Assembly (NCBI GenBank): GCA_030440445.1
Contig: CP098528.1
Span: forward strand, 2,108,001 to 2,172,000
Length of the DNA stretch: 64,000 nt
Reading direction: 5' to 3'
Source of the DNA: Halomonas sp. KG2
GTDB lineage: Bacteria; Pseudomonadota; Gammaproteobacteria; Pseudomonadales; Halomonadaceae
A program made the translations under genes and the position numbers. The notes under the pieces were generated by a model, which was given only the letters and a program-made list of their open reading frames with translations, was not told the DNA's origin and ran no database searches. Every line of letters starts with the position of its first letter. The first letter of the stretch is position 1. This document shows, piece after piece, positions 52,406 to 62,613 of the stretch.

Positions 52406-53347
52406 TCATGGAACATCCGTAAAAGGCAAACCCAATAGCGCTTTTAAGTGAGCTTCTGCACCGCTAGCGAGCGTTTTCGGGTTATATCCCCCCTCAAGTA
52501 CTGAAACTACTCGGTTTTCTGCATAGAGGGCGGCAATCTCCATTGCTAAGTGGGTTATCCAATAAAAATCCTCATCTTCTAAACAGATATCTCCCATAGG
52601 GTCGTCGCGATGTGCATCAAAGCCTGCAGAAAGCATGACCAAGTCTGGTTTGAAGGCATGGAGCGCGGGAAGCCACTGTCGTTCGATAATGCGTCTAAAC
52701 TCTTTACTATCAGTACCTACTTCCAGCGGCGTATTGACCACATTCTGCCATTCACTGCGTAAATAACGCCATGGGTAAAACGGATACTGGAAGCTCGTGC
52801 ATACCAGTACTTCTGGATCATTTTTGAAGATATCAATAGTGCCGTTGCATTGATGAACATCAAAATCGAGTATTGCGATACGTTTAGCACCATATTTTGC
52901 TTTTGCATGGGCCGCGCCGACGGCAATGTTGTTATAGAAACAAAACCCCATCGCATCAGCCGCTTCAGCATGATGCCCTGGCGGTCGTACTGCGCAAAAT
53001 ACGTTGTCAGCTTGGCGCTTAAAAACTTGATCAACTCCGCGAATGACGGCCCCTGCGGCCACTCTTGCTGCTTTTAGGCTATCAGGGTTCATCATTGTGT
53101 CGCTATCGAGTGTAACGATGCCCTCTTTCGGCAGGCACTTCTCTAACGCATTAAGGTGCCTGGTTGGGTGCACTCTTGCTAACGCCTCGTCACACGCCTC
53201 TTTGGCATCCGCCTGCATGGTTTGTTGAAGAAGGCCTGCTAGAGATAGGCGCGCACGAATCGCTTCAAGCCGTTGAGGGCTTTCAGGGTGCTCAGGCCCC
53301 ATATGGTGCAATGCGCAGTCTGGGTGAGTAAGGTAGGCAGTAATCAT
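52406..53347 (-). CDS. Class II histone deacetylase-like amidohydrolase
   Basis: This encodes 313 residues from the ATG at 53347; the longer frame to 53461 runs into the neighbour's start region. HDAC fold motifs: RPPGHHAEAADAMGFCFYNN (catalytic His pair), ILDFDVHQCNGT (zinc Asp and His), LSAGFDAHRDDPMGD (third zinc ligand) and EGGYNPKTL with the Tyr. In bacteria such enzymes deacetylate proteins (AcuC-like), polyamines or acetoin-related substrates. It is divergent from a Pat-type acetyltransferase, so opposite activities face each other across about 107 bases. Confidence 0.88.
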   Translation of the reverse strand: MITAYLTHPDCALHHMGPEHPESPQRLEAIRARLSLAGLLQQTMQADAKEACDEALARVHPTRHLNALEKCLPKEGIVTLDSDTMMNPDSLKAARVAAGAVIRGVDQVFKRQADNVFCAVRPPGHHAEAADAMGFCFYNNIAVGAAHAKAKYGAKRIAILDFDVHQCNGTIDIFKNDPEVLVCTSFQYPFYPWRYLRSEWQNVVNTPLEVGTDSKEFRRIIERQWLPALHAFKPDLVMLSAGFDAHRDDPMGDICLEDEDFYWITHLAMEIAALYAENRVVSVLEGGYNPKTLASGAEAHLKALLGLPFTDVP

Positions 53348-53453
53348 GCAAGCGCTCCGAAGACAATATCGCCACCTTAATCGTCTCAGGGGCTTGCGCG
53401 ACAGTGTCAATAAGTCGTACACAGTGGTTATTAATTTCAGGGGAGACGCATTC

Positions 53454-56201
53454 GTGAGCACACGTTTTTTGCATCATTTTTTCGAACCGCGCACAGTGGC
53501 TGTGTTCGGTGCCTCTGAAAAGCCAGCCTCGTTGGGTGGTTTGGTACTCAATAATCTTCAAGAGGGCGGTTTTAGGGGGAAAATATGGGCGGTCAATCTG
53601 AAAGGCTATGACACAGTCTTCGGCGTAGATTGCGTCCGCACCGTGAATGAACTGCCTGAAATTCCTGATTTAGCAGTTATTTGTTCGCCAATCGATGGTG
53701 TTCCTAGTCTTATCAAAAAACTTGGCCAGTTTGGTGTTAAAGCTGCTTTGGTGCTTTCCGGTGGTGCTTACCTTGATCGTGAGACGGGTAATAAGGGCTC
53801 TATTCGGCAACGTATGTTGCAGTCGGCGATTGAGTCGGGTATCCGGGTATTAGGGCCTGAGTGTATGGGACTGATTGTGCCTGGGAAAAAACTGAATGCC
53901 TCTTATGCCAGTCAGCCGGTTCAAGCAGGCAAGGTGGCCTATTTAGGGCAATCGGGCATGTTGGCAAATGCCATGATCGATTGGGCTGCTGGCCGCGATG
54001 TTGGCTTTTCGCACTTGATCACGGTAGGCGACAGCGTTGATGTGCTACTGCCAGATTTGATTGACTATGTGAATCAGTTTTCTCCAGCGCAAGCGATTCT
54101 GCTGCACCTTGAGCGTGTGATGGATGCTCAGCACTTTATGACCTCCGTGCGTGATGCATCGCGTAACCGCTTGGTCGTTGCCATCAAGAGTGGCCGAACG
54201 CCGCAGTCAGATATTTCGGGTATGGCCCCCACGCCAGGTATTGCTAATCGTGATGTGGTTTTTGACGCGGCCTTCGCCCGAGCGGGCGTTGTTCGCGTCA
54301 ATGATTATGATGAATTGCTGGATGCGCTTGAAACCTTATCGCGCATGAAGCCGCTTCGCGGCGACCGTTTGGCTATTGTGTCCAATGGCTTAGGGCCCGC
54401 CATGCTGGCGATCGATAAACTGATAAGTGCGGGCGGCAAACTGGCGGAGTTTAGCGAAGAGACCCAGCGTGTGCTGCATAAAAGCCAGGTAGATATGAGT
54501 AAGCCCGGTGAGAACCCAGTGGATTTAGGCGGCAACGCGACGCCAGAGCGTTTTGTAGAAGCGCTAAAAATTGTCACGGCCGACCCAAATGTGGATGCCG
54601 TACTGGTGGTTCACGCGCCCACGCGTTTAGCGCCTTCATTGGCCACCGCTCAGGCGCTGATTGATCATCGAAAAACATTTAAACGTAACTTGCTGACGAG
54701 TTGGATGGGGCTGAAAGAAGCCCTGAACGCTAGACATGTGTGTAATTTGGCGGGGATACCCACCTATACATCGCCAGAAAAGGCAGTGAAAGCATTTATG
54801 CATATGGTGGACTACCAGCGTGTTCAGGCGCTGCTGCATGAAATTCCGCCTAGCTTACCTTTTTCCACCAGCGCAGAGATTCGTGCGGAGTGTCGCGCGC
54901 TGATTAAAAATGCCAAAGCGGAGGGGCGACAAACGTTGACCCATTCCGAAACGGCCCAGGTGCTAGAAGCCTATGGCATTCCTGCCGCACCGAGTGTCTA
55001 TTTGGCTAATCCGGAAGATGCCTTAGCGATGGCGGATCATTTTCCAGGTCCTAAGGCGCTAAAAGTCATTCACGAGGGCAATTGCCGCCCTTATCGCTAC
55101 CGTAAACACCCCCATAAAATATCCGCGGGTCTACTGCAAGATTTAGAAACGCCGGAGCAAGTGGCCGAAGGGATCCGTCAGCTAGGCGACAAGGTGCGCG
55201 AGAAATTCCCCGAGTATGCTATTCGCGAATACTGTTTGCAGCCAATGCAACGTGGTAAACACTCAATGCAGATCTGTGCCGGGATCACGCGTGACCCTGT
55301 GTTCGGTCCGCTGATTGTGTTCGGGATAGGTGGCTATAAAGTGAACGTGCTAGCGGATCGTCAGATTGCGCTACCACCGCTGAACATGAGTTTGGCCGCT
55401 GACGTGGTGGGTAGAACCCATGCGGCTTCATTGATTCGCGAGCATTCGGCTGACCCCGAACGAGATATCCAGCGGCTCTGCCAACTGTTGGTCAAACTAT
55501 CCCAAATGGCGTCTGACTTGGGCGACTTGAGGGGGCTTGAACTCAATCCTTTACTGCTGAACCGTGATGGGATGTTAGCAGTGGATTTTGCCATGGACTT
55601 AGGCCCACCGGCGCGTTTTGCCATCATGCCTTACCCTGAAGAGCTACGTGAATGGGTAACGCTGACAAATGGATGGCGGGTAGAGGTTCGCCCCATCCGC
55701 GCGGAAGATGCCCCTCTGATTACGACGTTCCACCGACAGTTATCAGAGGAGAGCATTCGTTTTCGTTATTTCCACAATAAATCCAACCTAACCCAGCGTG
55801 ATTTGTCGATTCTGTCGCATATCAACTACGACCGACAGATGGCCTTTATTGCCGAACATCAGCACGATGACGGGAGTAAAGAGATGTTGGGTGTCGTTCG
55901 GGTATGGAATGATCCCGATAATATTCGCACGGAATTTTCGGTCATTATCCGTGACGATTTGCAGGGGCTGGGTATTGGTAGCCTGTTAATGAACAAGATG
56001 ATCGATTACTGCACCAACATTGGCACCCTCGAAATGATCGGCAAAATTATGGTAGATAACCATCCCATGCGCGCCTTGATGAAGCACTTGGGCTTTAGGT
56101 GTCGCTATAACATGGAAGAGCAGGTGATTGATGCCGTGCTTAGGTTGAACGAGCCTGAAAGCGAATGGCAGCGTCACCGGTTGGAGAGCCAGCCTGACTA
56201 G
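53454..56201 (+). CDS. Pat-type protein lysine acetyltransferase (ADP-forming acyl-CoA synthetase fused to GNAT)
   Basis: This encodes 915 residues from the GTG at 53454, which has GGGGAG upstream; a frame from 53346 adds 36 residues. Domains in order: CoA-binding (FFEPRTVAVFGASEKPASLGG), succinyl-CoA-ligase-like (LGPECMGLIVPGK, LGQSGMLANAM), ATP-grasp (about 490-705) and a C-terminal GNAT domain (LRPIRAEDAPLI region, then DLQGLGIGSLLMNKMIDYC). This architecture is that of Pat/PatZ, which acetylates the catalytic lysine of acyl-CoA synthetases such as Acs and PrpE. Ends in a strong terminator. Confidence 0.9.
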   Translation: MSTRFLHHFFEPRTVAVFGASEKPASLGGLVLNNLQEGGFRGKIWAVNLKGYDTVFGVDCVRTVNELPEIPDLAVICSPIDGVPSLIKKLGQFGVKAALVLSGGAYLDRETGNKGSIRQRMLQSAIESGIRVLGPECMGLIVPGKKLNASYASQPVQAGKVAYLGQSGMLANAMIDWAAGRDVGFSHLITVGDSVDVLLPDLIDYVNQFSPAQAILLHLERVMDAQHFMTSVRDASRNRLVVAIKSGRTPQSDISGMAPTPGIANRDVVFDAAFARAGVVRVNDYDELLDALETLSRMKPLRGDRLAIVSNGLGPAMLAIDKLISAGGKLAEFSEETQRVLHKSQVDMSKPGENPVDLGGNATPERFVEALKIVTADPNVDAVLVVHAPTRLAPSLATAQALIDHRKTFKRNLLTSWMGLKEALNARHVCNLAGIPTYTSPEKAVKAFMHMVDYQRVQALLHEIPPSLPFSTSAEIRAECRALIKNAKAEGRQTLTHSETAQVLEAYGIPAAPSVYLANPEDALAMADHFPGPKALKVIHEGNCRPYRYRKHPHKISAGLLQDLETPEQVAEGIRQLGDKVREKFPEYAIREYCLQPMQRGKHSMQICAGITRDPVFGPLIVFGIGGYKVNVLADRQIALPPLNMSLAADVVGRTHAASLIREHSADPERDIQRLCQLLVKLSQMASDLGDLRGLELNPLLLNRDGMLAVDFAMDLGPPARFAIMPYPEELREWVTLTNGWRVEVRPIRAEDAPLITTFHRQLSEESIRFRYFHNKSNLTQRDLSILSHINYDRQMAFIAEHQHDDGSKEMLGVVRVWNDPDNIRTEFSVIIRDDLQGLGIGSLLMNKMIDYCTNIGTLEMIGKIMVDNHPMRALMKHLGFRCRYNMEEQVIDAVLRLNEPESEWQRHRLESQPD

Positions 56202-56216
56202 GCTATTTCTGACACA

Positions 56217-56248
56217 AATGAGCCTGCCTCAAAAGAGGCAGGCTCATT
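56217..56248. terminator. Bidirectional terminator between pat and pdxH
   Basis: AATGAGCCTGCCTC pairs perfectly with GAGGCAGGCTCATT around AAAA. A/T-rich flanks serve both convergent genes. Confidence 0.8.
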
Positions 56249-56317
56249 CATGGGATGGGTAAAACGAGTGAAAACAGTGTCTAAATTAAGAAGCCACTAA
56301 ATTAATGAGTTTCATAA

Positions 56318-56962
56318 TTAAGGAGCTAAGCGGAAGCGGCTCCAATCGCCGCCGTCACGCCGTTCAAAGCGTAGGCGGTCGTGAAGACGACTGGGCTGCC
56401 CCTGCCAGAACTCAATCATTTCAGGGTTAACTCGATAGCCGCCCCAGTGATTCGGACGCGGAATATCTTGTCCTTCGTAGGCTTGTTCAAAGCGTTTTTG
56501 CCGCTCTTCAATCCAATTGCGATCAGGGATCACAACGCTTTGGGTAGCAATCCAGGCACCCAACTGGCTACCACGAGGCCGGCTTGAAAAGTATTCATCA
56601 GACTCCTCTTGTGCCACTTGCTCTACGGGACCTTCGATGCGAACTTGCCGTGACAGCGAGGGCCACCAAAAGGTGATAGCCGCAAAAGGTACGTTGCTCA
56701 GCTCGCTACCTTTGTGGCTATGGTAGTTGGTGAAAAACACCATACCTTGCTCGTCAAACCCTTTGAGCAGAACGACACGGGCATGGGGGCGCCCCTGACT
56801 GTCTACCGTAGAAAGGGTCATTGCGTTACCGTCTTGTCCTTCTGCTTCCAGCGCTAGGCTAAACCACTCATCAAACAGCACAAAGGGATTGTCGGGGGCT
56901 TGGGCTTCATCAAGGCGGCCACCTTCATAATCGCGCCTAATGTCAGCTATATTGCGTGTCAT
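56318..56962 (-). CDS. pdxH: Pyridoxamine 5'-phosphate oxidase
   Basis: This encodes 214 residues. FMN-dependent split-barrel: MTLSTVDSQGRPHARVVLLKG, FFTNYHSHKGSEL, FWWPSLSRQVRIEG, RPRGSQLGAWIATQS and the C-terminal WGGYRVNPEMIEFWQGQPSRLHDR all fit. It converts pyridoxamine or pyridoxine phosphate to PLP. Monocistronic. Confidence 0.95.
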   Translation of the reverse strand: MTRNIADIRRDYEGGRLDEAQAPDNPFVLFDEWFSLALEAEGQDGNAMTLSTVDSQGRPHARVVLLKGFDEQGMVFFTNYHSHKGSELSNVPFAAITFWWPSLSRQVRIEGPVEQVAQEESDEYFSSRPRGSQLGAWIATQSVVIPDRNWIEERQKRFEQAYEGQDIPRPNHWGGYRVNPEMIEFWQGQPSRLHDRLRFERRDGGDWSRFRLAP

Positions 56963-57199
56963 TGAATACTGCTCCCTTTAAATTTTGTTCATGGTCGCTG
57001 GTCTTTCGGTAAAGCTCAAGCCCTGTCTCTACGCTTTGTTGACAAGCTCTATTTAGAAGCCCAGCCGAGAGGTTGATGGCGTTACGAATAATGCAAAGTT
57101 GCTTGATTGTATAACGCGTCGACTGTGCTCTGTAATGCGTTATATCAGAAACATTGAAGAAATGAGAAAATGTATGAATAGAAGATAAAGGGCAACGTA

Positions 57200-57892
57200 A
57201 TGCAGAATGAAAGAAAACAGCTGGCCGTTTGGGACGTCTTTGTACGCTTATTCCATTGGTGTCTGCTGGCAGCGGTGATCATTTCGTTTTATACCGCGAA
57301 AACCGATGGTGTACCGTTTTTGTTTCCGATTGAGGCTCATGCCCAAGCAGGCTACCTCATTATTGGTTTATTGATATTTCGCGTGATATGGGGCGTCTCA
57401 GGCCCTGTCTATGCTCGCTTTAGTACGTTTATTTATGGGCCAACAGATACGGCAATTTATGCGAATGCGCTGCTCAAGCGACGCGCACCTCGCTACGCGA
57501 GCCACAACCCCCTGGGTGGTTGGATGGTCGTTCTTTTGTTGCTCTCACTGAGTTTTCAGGCAGTCAGTGGGCTGTTTTTGAGTGACGATATCTTCTTTCA
57601 GGGCCCGCTTTACGGTTTGCTGGGCCGAGACATAAGTGGCGAGCTAGCCAGCTTGCATTCACTCAATAGTGATGTGCTGCTTATCCTGATAGGCATCCAT
57701 GTTGCGGGCATCATTGTGCATGCTCTGCAGGGAGAAAATTTAGTCGCGGCGATGGTGACGGGAATCAAACGTTTCAATAGTGAACCGATTGATATACAAC
57801 CTGCCCACCGAACTAAGCACCGCCTGTTTGCGCTAGGTGCTTTTTTAGTTGCGGCGGGCGTTTGTGGCTGGCTGTGGTTTTATCCCTACTGA
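57200..57892 (+). CDS. Cytochrome b561-type membrane protein
   Basis: This encodes 230 residues with four to five hydrophobic helices and heme-ligating histidines in RLFHWCLLAA, EAHAQAGYLI, SLHSLNSDVL and IHVAGIIVH. It is the di-heme b561 type (NapC/NrfD-independent, as in Ni-hydrogenase or cytochrome-linked b subunits) with RRAPRYASHNPLGGWMVVLLL. It transfers electrons within the membrane; no partner gene identifies the donor. About 240 bases of upstream sequence contain its promoter. Confidence 0.85.
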   Translation: MQNERKQLAVWDVFVRLFHWCLLAAVIISFYTAKTDGVPFLFPIEAHAQAGYLIIGLLIFRVIWGVSGPVYARFSTFIYGPTDTAIYANALLKRRAPRYASHNPLGGWMVVLLLLSLSFQAVSGLFLSDDIFFQGPLYGLLGRDISGELASLHSLNSDVLLILIGIHVAGIIVHALQGENLVAAMVTGIKRFNSEPIDIQPAHRTKHRLFALGAFLVAAGVCGWLWFYPY

Positions 57893-57921
57893 TGTTTTTA
57901 GCAAACAGGGGGTAGCTAAGC

Positions 57922-59455
<1,534 letters not shown>

Positions 59456-59576
59456 GCCCACTCCTTTGATTATGTTGGCTATCAGCGTGGCGTTAGATGT
59501 TAATGAAAACAAGTCTTAAGCAATGTCGGCGGGTTTGCTAGGATAAGGGCATTAGACCCTGTCAGAGGAGCCTGTT

Positions 59577-60167
59577 ATGAATCAATCACTTCGTGATGAG
59601 ATGGATTTCAGTGCGTTGGTCGGCGATGTAAAGCCGTTACCCAAGCATAACCGCGCAGATACAGGTACCCAGCGCCAGCGGCCAACAGAGGCCCAGCTTG
59701 CTCGTCGTGAAAGTGCGGAGCAGCGTCTGGAAGAGCGTAATTTCTTATCTGATGATTTTGTCGACTTGTTGCCGCCCTTTGATCCGATTGAATACCGCCG
59801 TGAGGGTATTCAGCAAGGTGTGGTCGATAAACTGAAGCATGGTGGTTACAGTGTTCAGGCCCAACTACATCTGCTACGGCGGCCGTTGGCAGAGTGCCGC
59901 AGAATGCTATTCCCGTTTATTCAAGAAGCTTACCTCCACGACCTTCGCTCTGTGCTCATTGTGCATGGGAGAGGTCGAGAAATAGATAGTCCTGCGAATG
60001 TCCTGCGTTCCTATCTGGCTAAATGGCTTACTCAGTTCGACGAAGTGCAGGCTTATATTTCTGCGCAACCTTCGGAGGGTGGCTTGGGTGCTACCTGGGT
60101 CATGCTGCGTAAAAGTGACCGTGCCAAAGCTAACAACCGTGAGCGCCAGCAAAAACGTCGCGGCTAG
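59577..60167 (+). CDS. smrA: Smr-domain endonuclease SmrA
   Basis: This encodes 196 residues. The Smr domain is in the second half: HLLRRPLAECRRMLFPFIQEAY, VLIVHGRGRE (the HGxG signature) and YLAKWLTQFDEVQAYISAQPSEGGLGATWVMLRKSDR. Smr domains nick DNA or act on RNA and branched structures. RBS AGGAG just upstream. Monocistronic, ended by a terminator. Confidence 0.88.
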   Translation: MNQSLRDEMDFSALVGDVKPLPKHNRADTGTQRQRPTEAQLARRESAEQRLEERNFLSDDFVDLLPPFDPIEYRREGIQQGVVDKLKHGGYSVQAQLHLLRRPLAECRRMLFPFIQEAYLHDLRSVLIVHGRGREIDSPANVLRSYLAKWLTQFDEVQAYISAQPSEGGLGATWVMLRKSDRAKANNRERQQKRRG

Positions 60168-60203
60168 CCTGCCATTGTTTATTAGGTAATTGTTTATCAA
60201 GCA

Positions 60204-60229
60204 AAAGGGCAGCCTCTCGGCTGCCCTTT
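60204..60229 (+). terminator. Rho-independent terminator after smrA
   Basis: AAAGGGCAGCC and GGCTGCCCTTT pair around TCTC, followed by a T/C-rich tail (60232-60270) that repeats TTCTATC blocks. Confidence 0.8.
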
Positions 60230-60284
60230 CTGTTTCTATCTTTCTACTTCTATCTTTTTACTTCTATCTCGATACCGCTTGCGG

Positions 60285-60836
60285 TTACTGCTTGCTGTCC
60301 GCTAGGCGGCGTTCGAACAGTGCTTGGCGCTGCTCAACATCGGTTTGGTAGCGAACGCTAAACATATTCAACGCACGGATAGCGTCGTCTGGATGCTGAT
60401 CATCTCGCAGAGCCATGGCGGTAAAGCCACAGCGGCGCATGTAATCCAACTGGTCGACCAACACATCACCGACGGCACGTACTTCACCGGTATAGCCGTA
60501 GCGTTCGCGAAGCAAACGAGCAAGCGTGTAGCCACGCCCATCCGTAAATGCCGGGAAATCAATGGCAACCGCACGGGTACTGCTTAGCTGCTGGCCAAGC
60601 TCCGTGGTTAACTCGGTATCACTTGACAGCAGCGGTGCTAGCTCGGCATCGTCCTGATTCGCTTGCCAGAGTGCCAGCGGCACAAAGGCGGGACGCTGTT
60701 CAGGGAGCGTGTCTGCGTCATAGGACACGCACCAGGCATTCTCTGCTGCCAGTTCACCATCAGCGATCAGATGGTCGACATGTACCGGCGTGAGCTCGAC
60801 CGCGTCAGTCTGAGTGTCATTGCTGGGCATAAACAC
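60285..60836 (-). CDS. DUF934 protein paired with the CysI-type reductase
   Basis: This encodes 183 residues (a start at Met3 is also possible). Family segments: TRAVAIDFPAFTDGRGYTLARLLRERYGYTGEVRAVGDVLVDQLDYMRRCGF and a C-terminal RYQTDVEQRQALFE. DUF934 proteins are encoded directly after cysI-type genes in gammaproteobacteria and are thought to serve the reductase, probably as a ferredoxin-like or assembly partner. Overlaps the reductase gene by 20 bases. Confidence 0.85.
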   Translation of the reverse strand: MFMPSNDTQTDAVELTPVHVDHLIADGELAAENAWCVSYDADTLPEQRPAFVPLALWQANQDDAELAPLLSSDTELTTELGQQLSSTRAVAIDFPAFTDGRGYTLARLLRERYGYTGEVRAVGDVLVDQLDYMRRCGFTAMALRDDQHPDDAIRALNMFSVRYQTDVEQRQALFERRLADSKQ

Positions 60837-62475
60837 GCTCCTTAAAGGGTTTTAAGCCAATACGGCGATAGGTGTCGAGGAATCGCTCGTCTTCGTGACG
60901 TTCGGCCACATAGACTTGCAGTACCTTATCGACAACGCCTGGCACGTCTTCGCGGAAGAAAGAGGGGCCCAGGATTTTACCTAGCGATGCATCGTCCGTT
61001 GAATTACCACCAATTGAGATCTGGTAGTACTCTTCGCCTTTTTTGTCGACGCCGAGGATGCCGATGTGGCCAACGTGGTGATGCCCACAGGCGTTCATGC
61101 AGCCTGAAATATTGAGATCCAGAGGGCCGAGGTCGTAGAGGAAGTCCAGGTCTTCAAACCGCTCCTGTAGTGCTTGAGCGATGGGAATCGAGACCGCATT
61201 GGCCAGGCCACAGTAGTCGCCGCCAGGGCAGCAGATAATATCGTTCAGCGTACCTACGGTTGGATTGGCCATGCCCAGTGCATCAAGCTCTTTCCAGAGC
61301 GCTTCCAACTCGTCGACGGGAACGTCAGACAGCACTAAGTTTTGCTCGTGGGTCACGCGCACTTCACCGAAGCTATAGCGATCGGCCAAGTCAGCGACGG
61401 CTTCCATTTGATCCGCTGTGACATCACCTGGTGCGTGTTCGCGGCGCTTAAGTGAAAGGGTCACTGCTTTATAACCAGGGACTTTGTGGTCGGTGACGTT
61501 ATTCGTCACGAAGCGAGCCAAACTACGATTTTCGTTGCGTAACTGTTCGAAATCGGCAATGGCGCTCTCTGCGACCGGACGACGCTCTGGTTCAGGGAAG
61601 TGGATCTTGGCCGCATCAACCGCTGCTTGGTTGAGTGTTTGCGGGCCATCTTTAAGATGCGCCCACTCTTCGTCAACGCGGCGACGAAACTCTTCAATAC
61701 CGAGCGCTTTGACGAGAATTTTAATACGTGCTTTAAACTTGTTATCGCGGCGACCAAATTGGTTGTACACGCGAACACACGCTTCCAAATACGTTAACAG
61801 ATGCTGCCAGGGAAGATCTTCGCGCACCACGTCGCCAATCATCGGTGTGCGGCCAAGACCGCCACCTGCGAGCACTTTGATGCGCACGTCACCGTCTTCG
61901 TTACGCCATAGCCGCAGGCCGATGTCATGCACTTGGATAGCGGCGCGATCTTGGGCGGCACCGCTAACAGCAATTTTAAATTTGCGCGGCAGGTAGGCGA
62001 ACTCGGGATGTAAGGTCGACCACTGGCGAATTAGCTCACACCAAGGGCGCGGATCTTCCACTTCATCCCCCGCGATACCGGCAAACTGGTCACTGGTGGT
62101 ATTGCGGATGCAGTTGCCGCTGGTTTGAATAGCGTGCATTTGTACTTTGGCGAGGTCTGCCAAAATATCGGGCACGTCTTCCAATGCGGGCCAGTTCAGC
62201 TGCAAGTTTTGCCGGGTTGTGAAGTGGCCATAGCCACGGTCATAGCGGCGGGTAATTTCCGCTAGCGCGCGAAGCTGCTTGCCCGCCAGCATGCCGTAAG
62301 GGATGGCAATTCGCAGCATTGGCGCATGCTTCTGAATATACAGGCCGTTTTGGAGTCGCAGCGGGCGAAACTCTTCTTCTCCCAAACGTCCGGCGCGGTA
62401 GCGGTCCATTTGGTCACGAAACTGAGCGACGCGCTCGTCAACCAACGTTTGGTCGTGAATATCATAACGGTACAT
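60817..62475 (-). CDS. cysI: Sulfite/nitrite reductase, CysI type
   Basis: This encodes about 552 residues from the ATG at 62475 (MYRYDIHDQ), with AGGAT upstream; the longer frame to 62553 adds 26 residues of doubtful value. Two ferredoxin-like repeats and the siroheme/4Fe-4S domains are visible: ETSGNCIRNTTSDQ-like region (TSGNCIRNTTSDQFAG), CCPGGDYCGLANAV and NISGCMNACGHHHVGHIGI, giving the four cluster cysteines (C-x5-C and C-x3-C). It reduces sulfite to sulfide (or nitrite to ammonia) for cysteine synthesis. Operon with the DUF934 gene. Confidence 0.9.
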   Translation of the reverse strand: MYRYDIHDQTLVDERVAQFRDQMDRYRAGRLGEEEFRPLRLQNGLYIQKHAPMLRIAIPYGMLAGKQLRALAEITRRYDRGYGHFTTRQNLQLNWPALEDVPDILADLAKVQMHAIQTSGNCIRNTTSDQFAGIAGDEVEDPRPWCELIRQWSTLHPEFAYLPRKFKIAVSGAAQDRAAIQVHDIGLRLWRNEDGDVRIKVLAGGGLGRTPMIGDVVREDLPWQHLLTYLEACVRVYNQFGRRDNKFKARIKILVKALGIEEFRRRVDEEWAHLKDGPQTLNQAAVDAAKIHFPEPERRPVAESAIADFEQLRNENRSLARFVTNNVTDHKVPGYKAVTLSLKRREHAPGDVTADQMEAVADLADRYSFGEVRVTHEQNLVLSDVPVDELEALWKELDALGMANPTVGTLNDIICCPGGDYCGLANAVSIPIAQALQERFEDLDFLYDLGPLDLNISGCMNACGHHHVGHIGILGVDKKGEEYYQISIGGNSTDDASLGKILGPSFFREDVPGVVDKVLQVYVAERHEDERFLDTYRRIGLKPFKERVYAQQ

Positions 62476-62613
62476 GTGGCACGATCCTGCTAAAAGCGAA
62501 ATGGTCACGTCGAGACGGACGGTAATGTGCCGCCACCTTAACGCGGGCGTCATATTCTACAAAAGAATATATAATTATTTTTTTATCGCTAAATGGTATT
62601 TGAGGTTTGTAAG

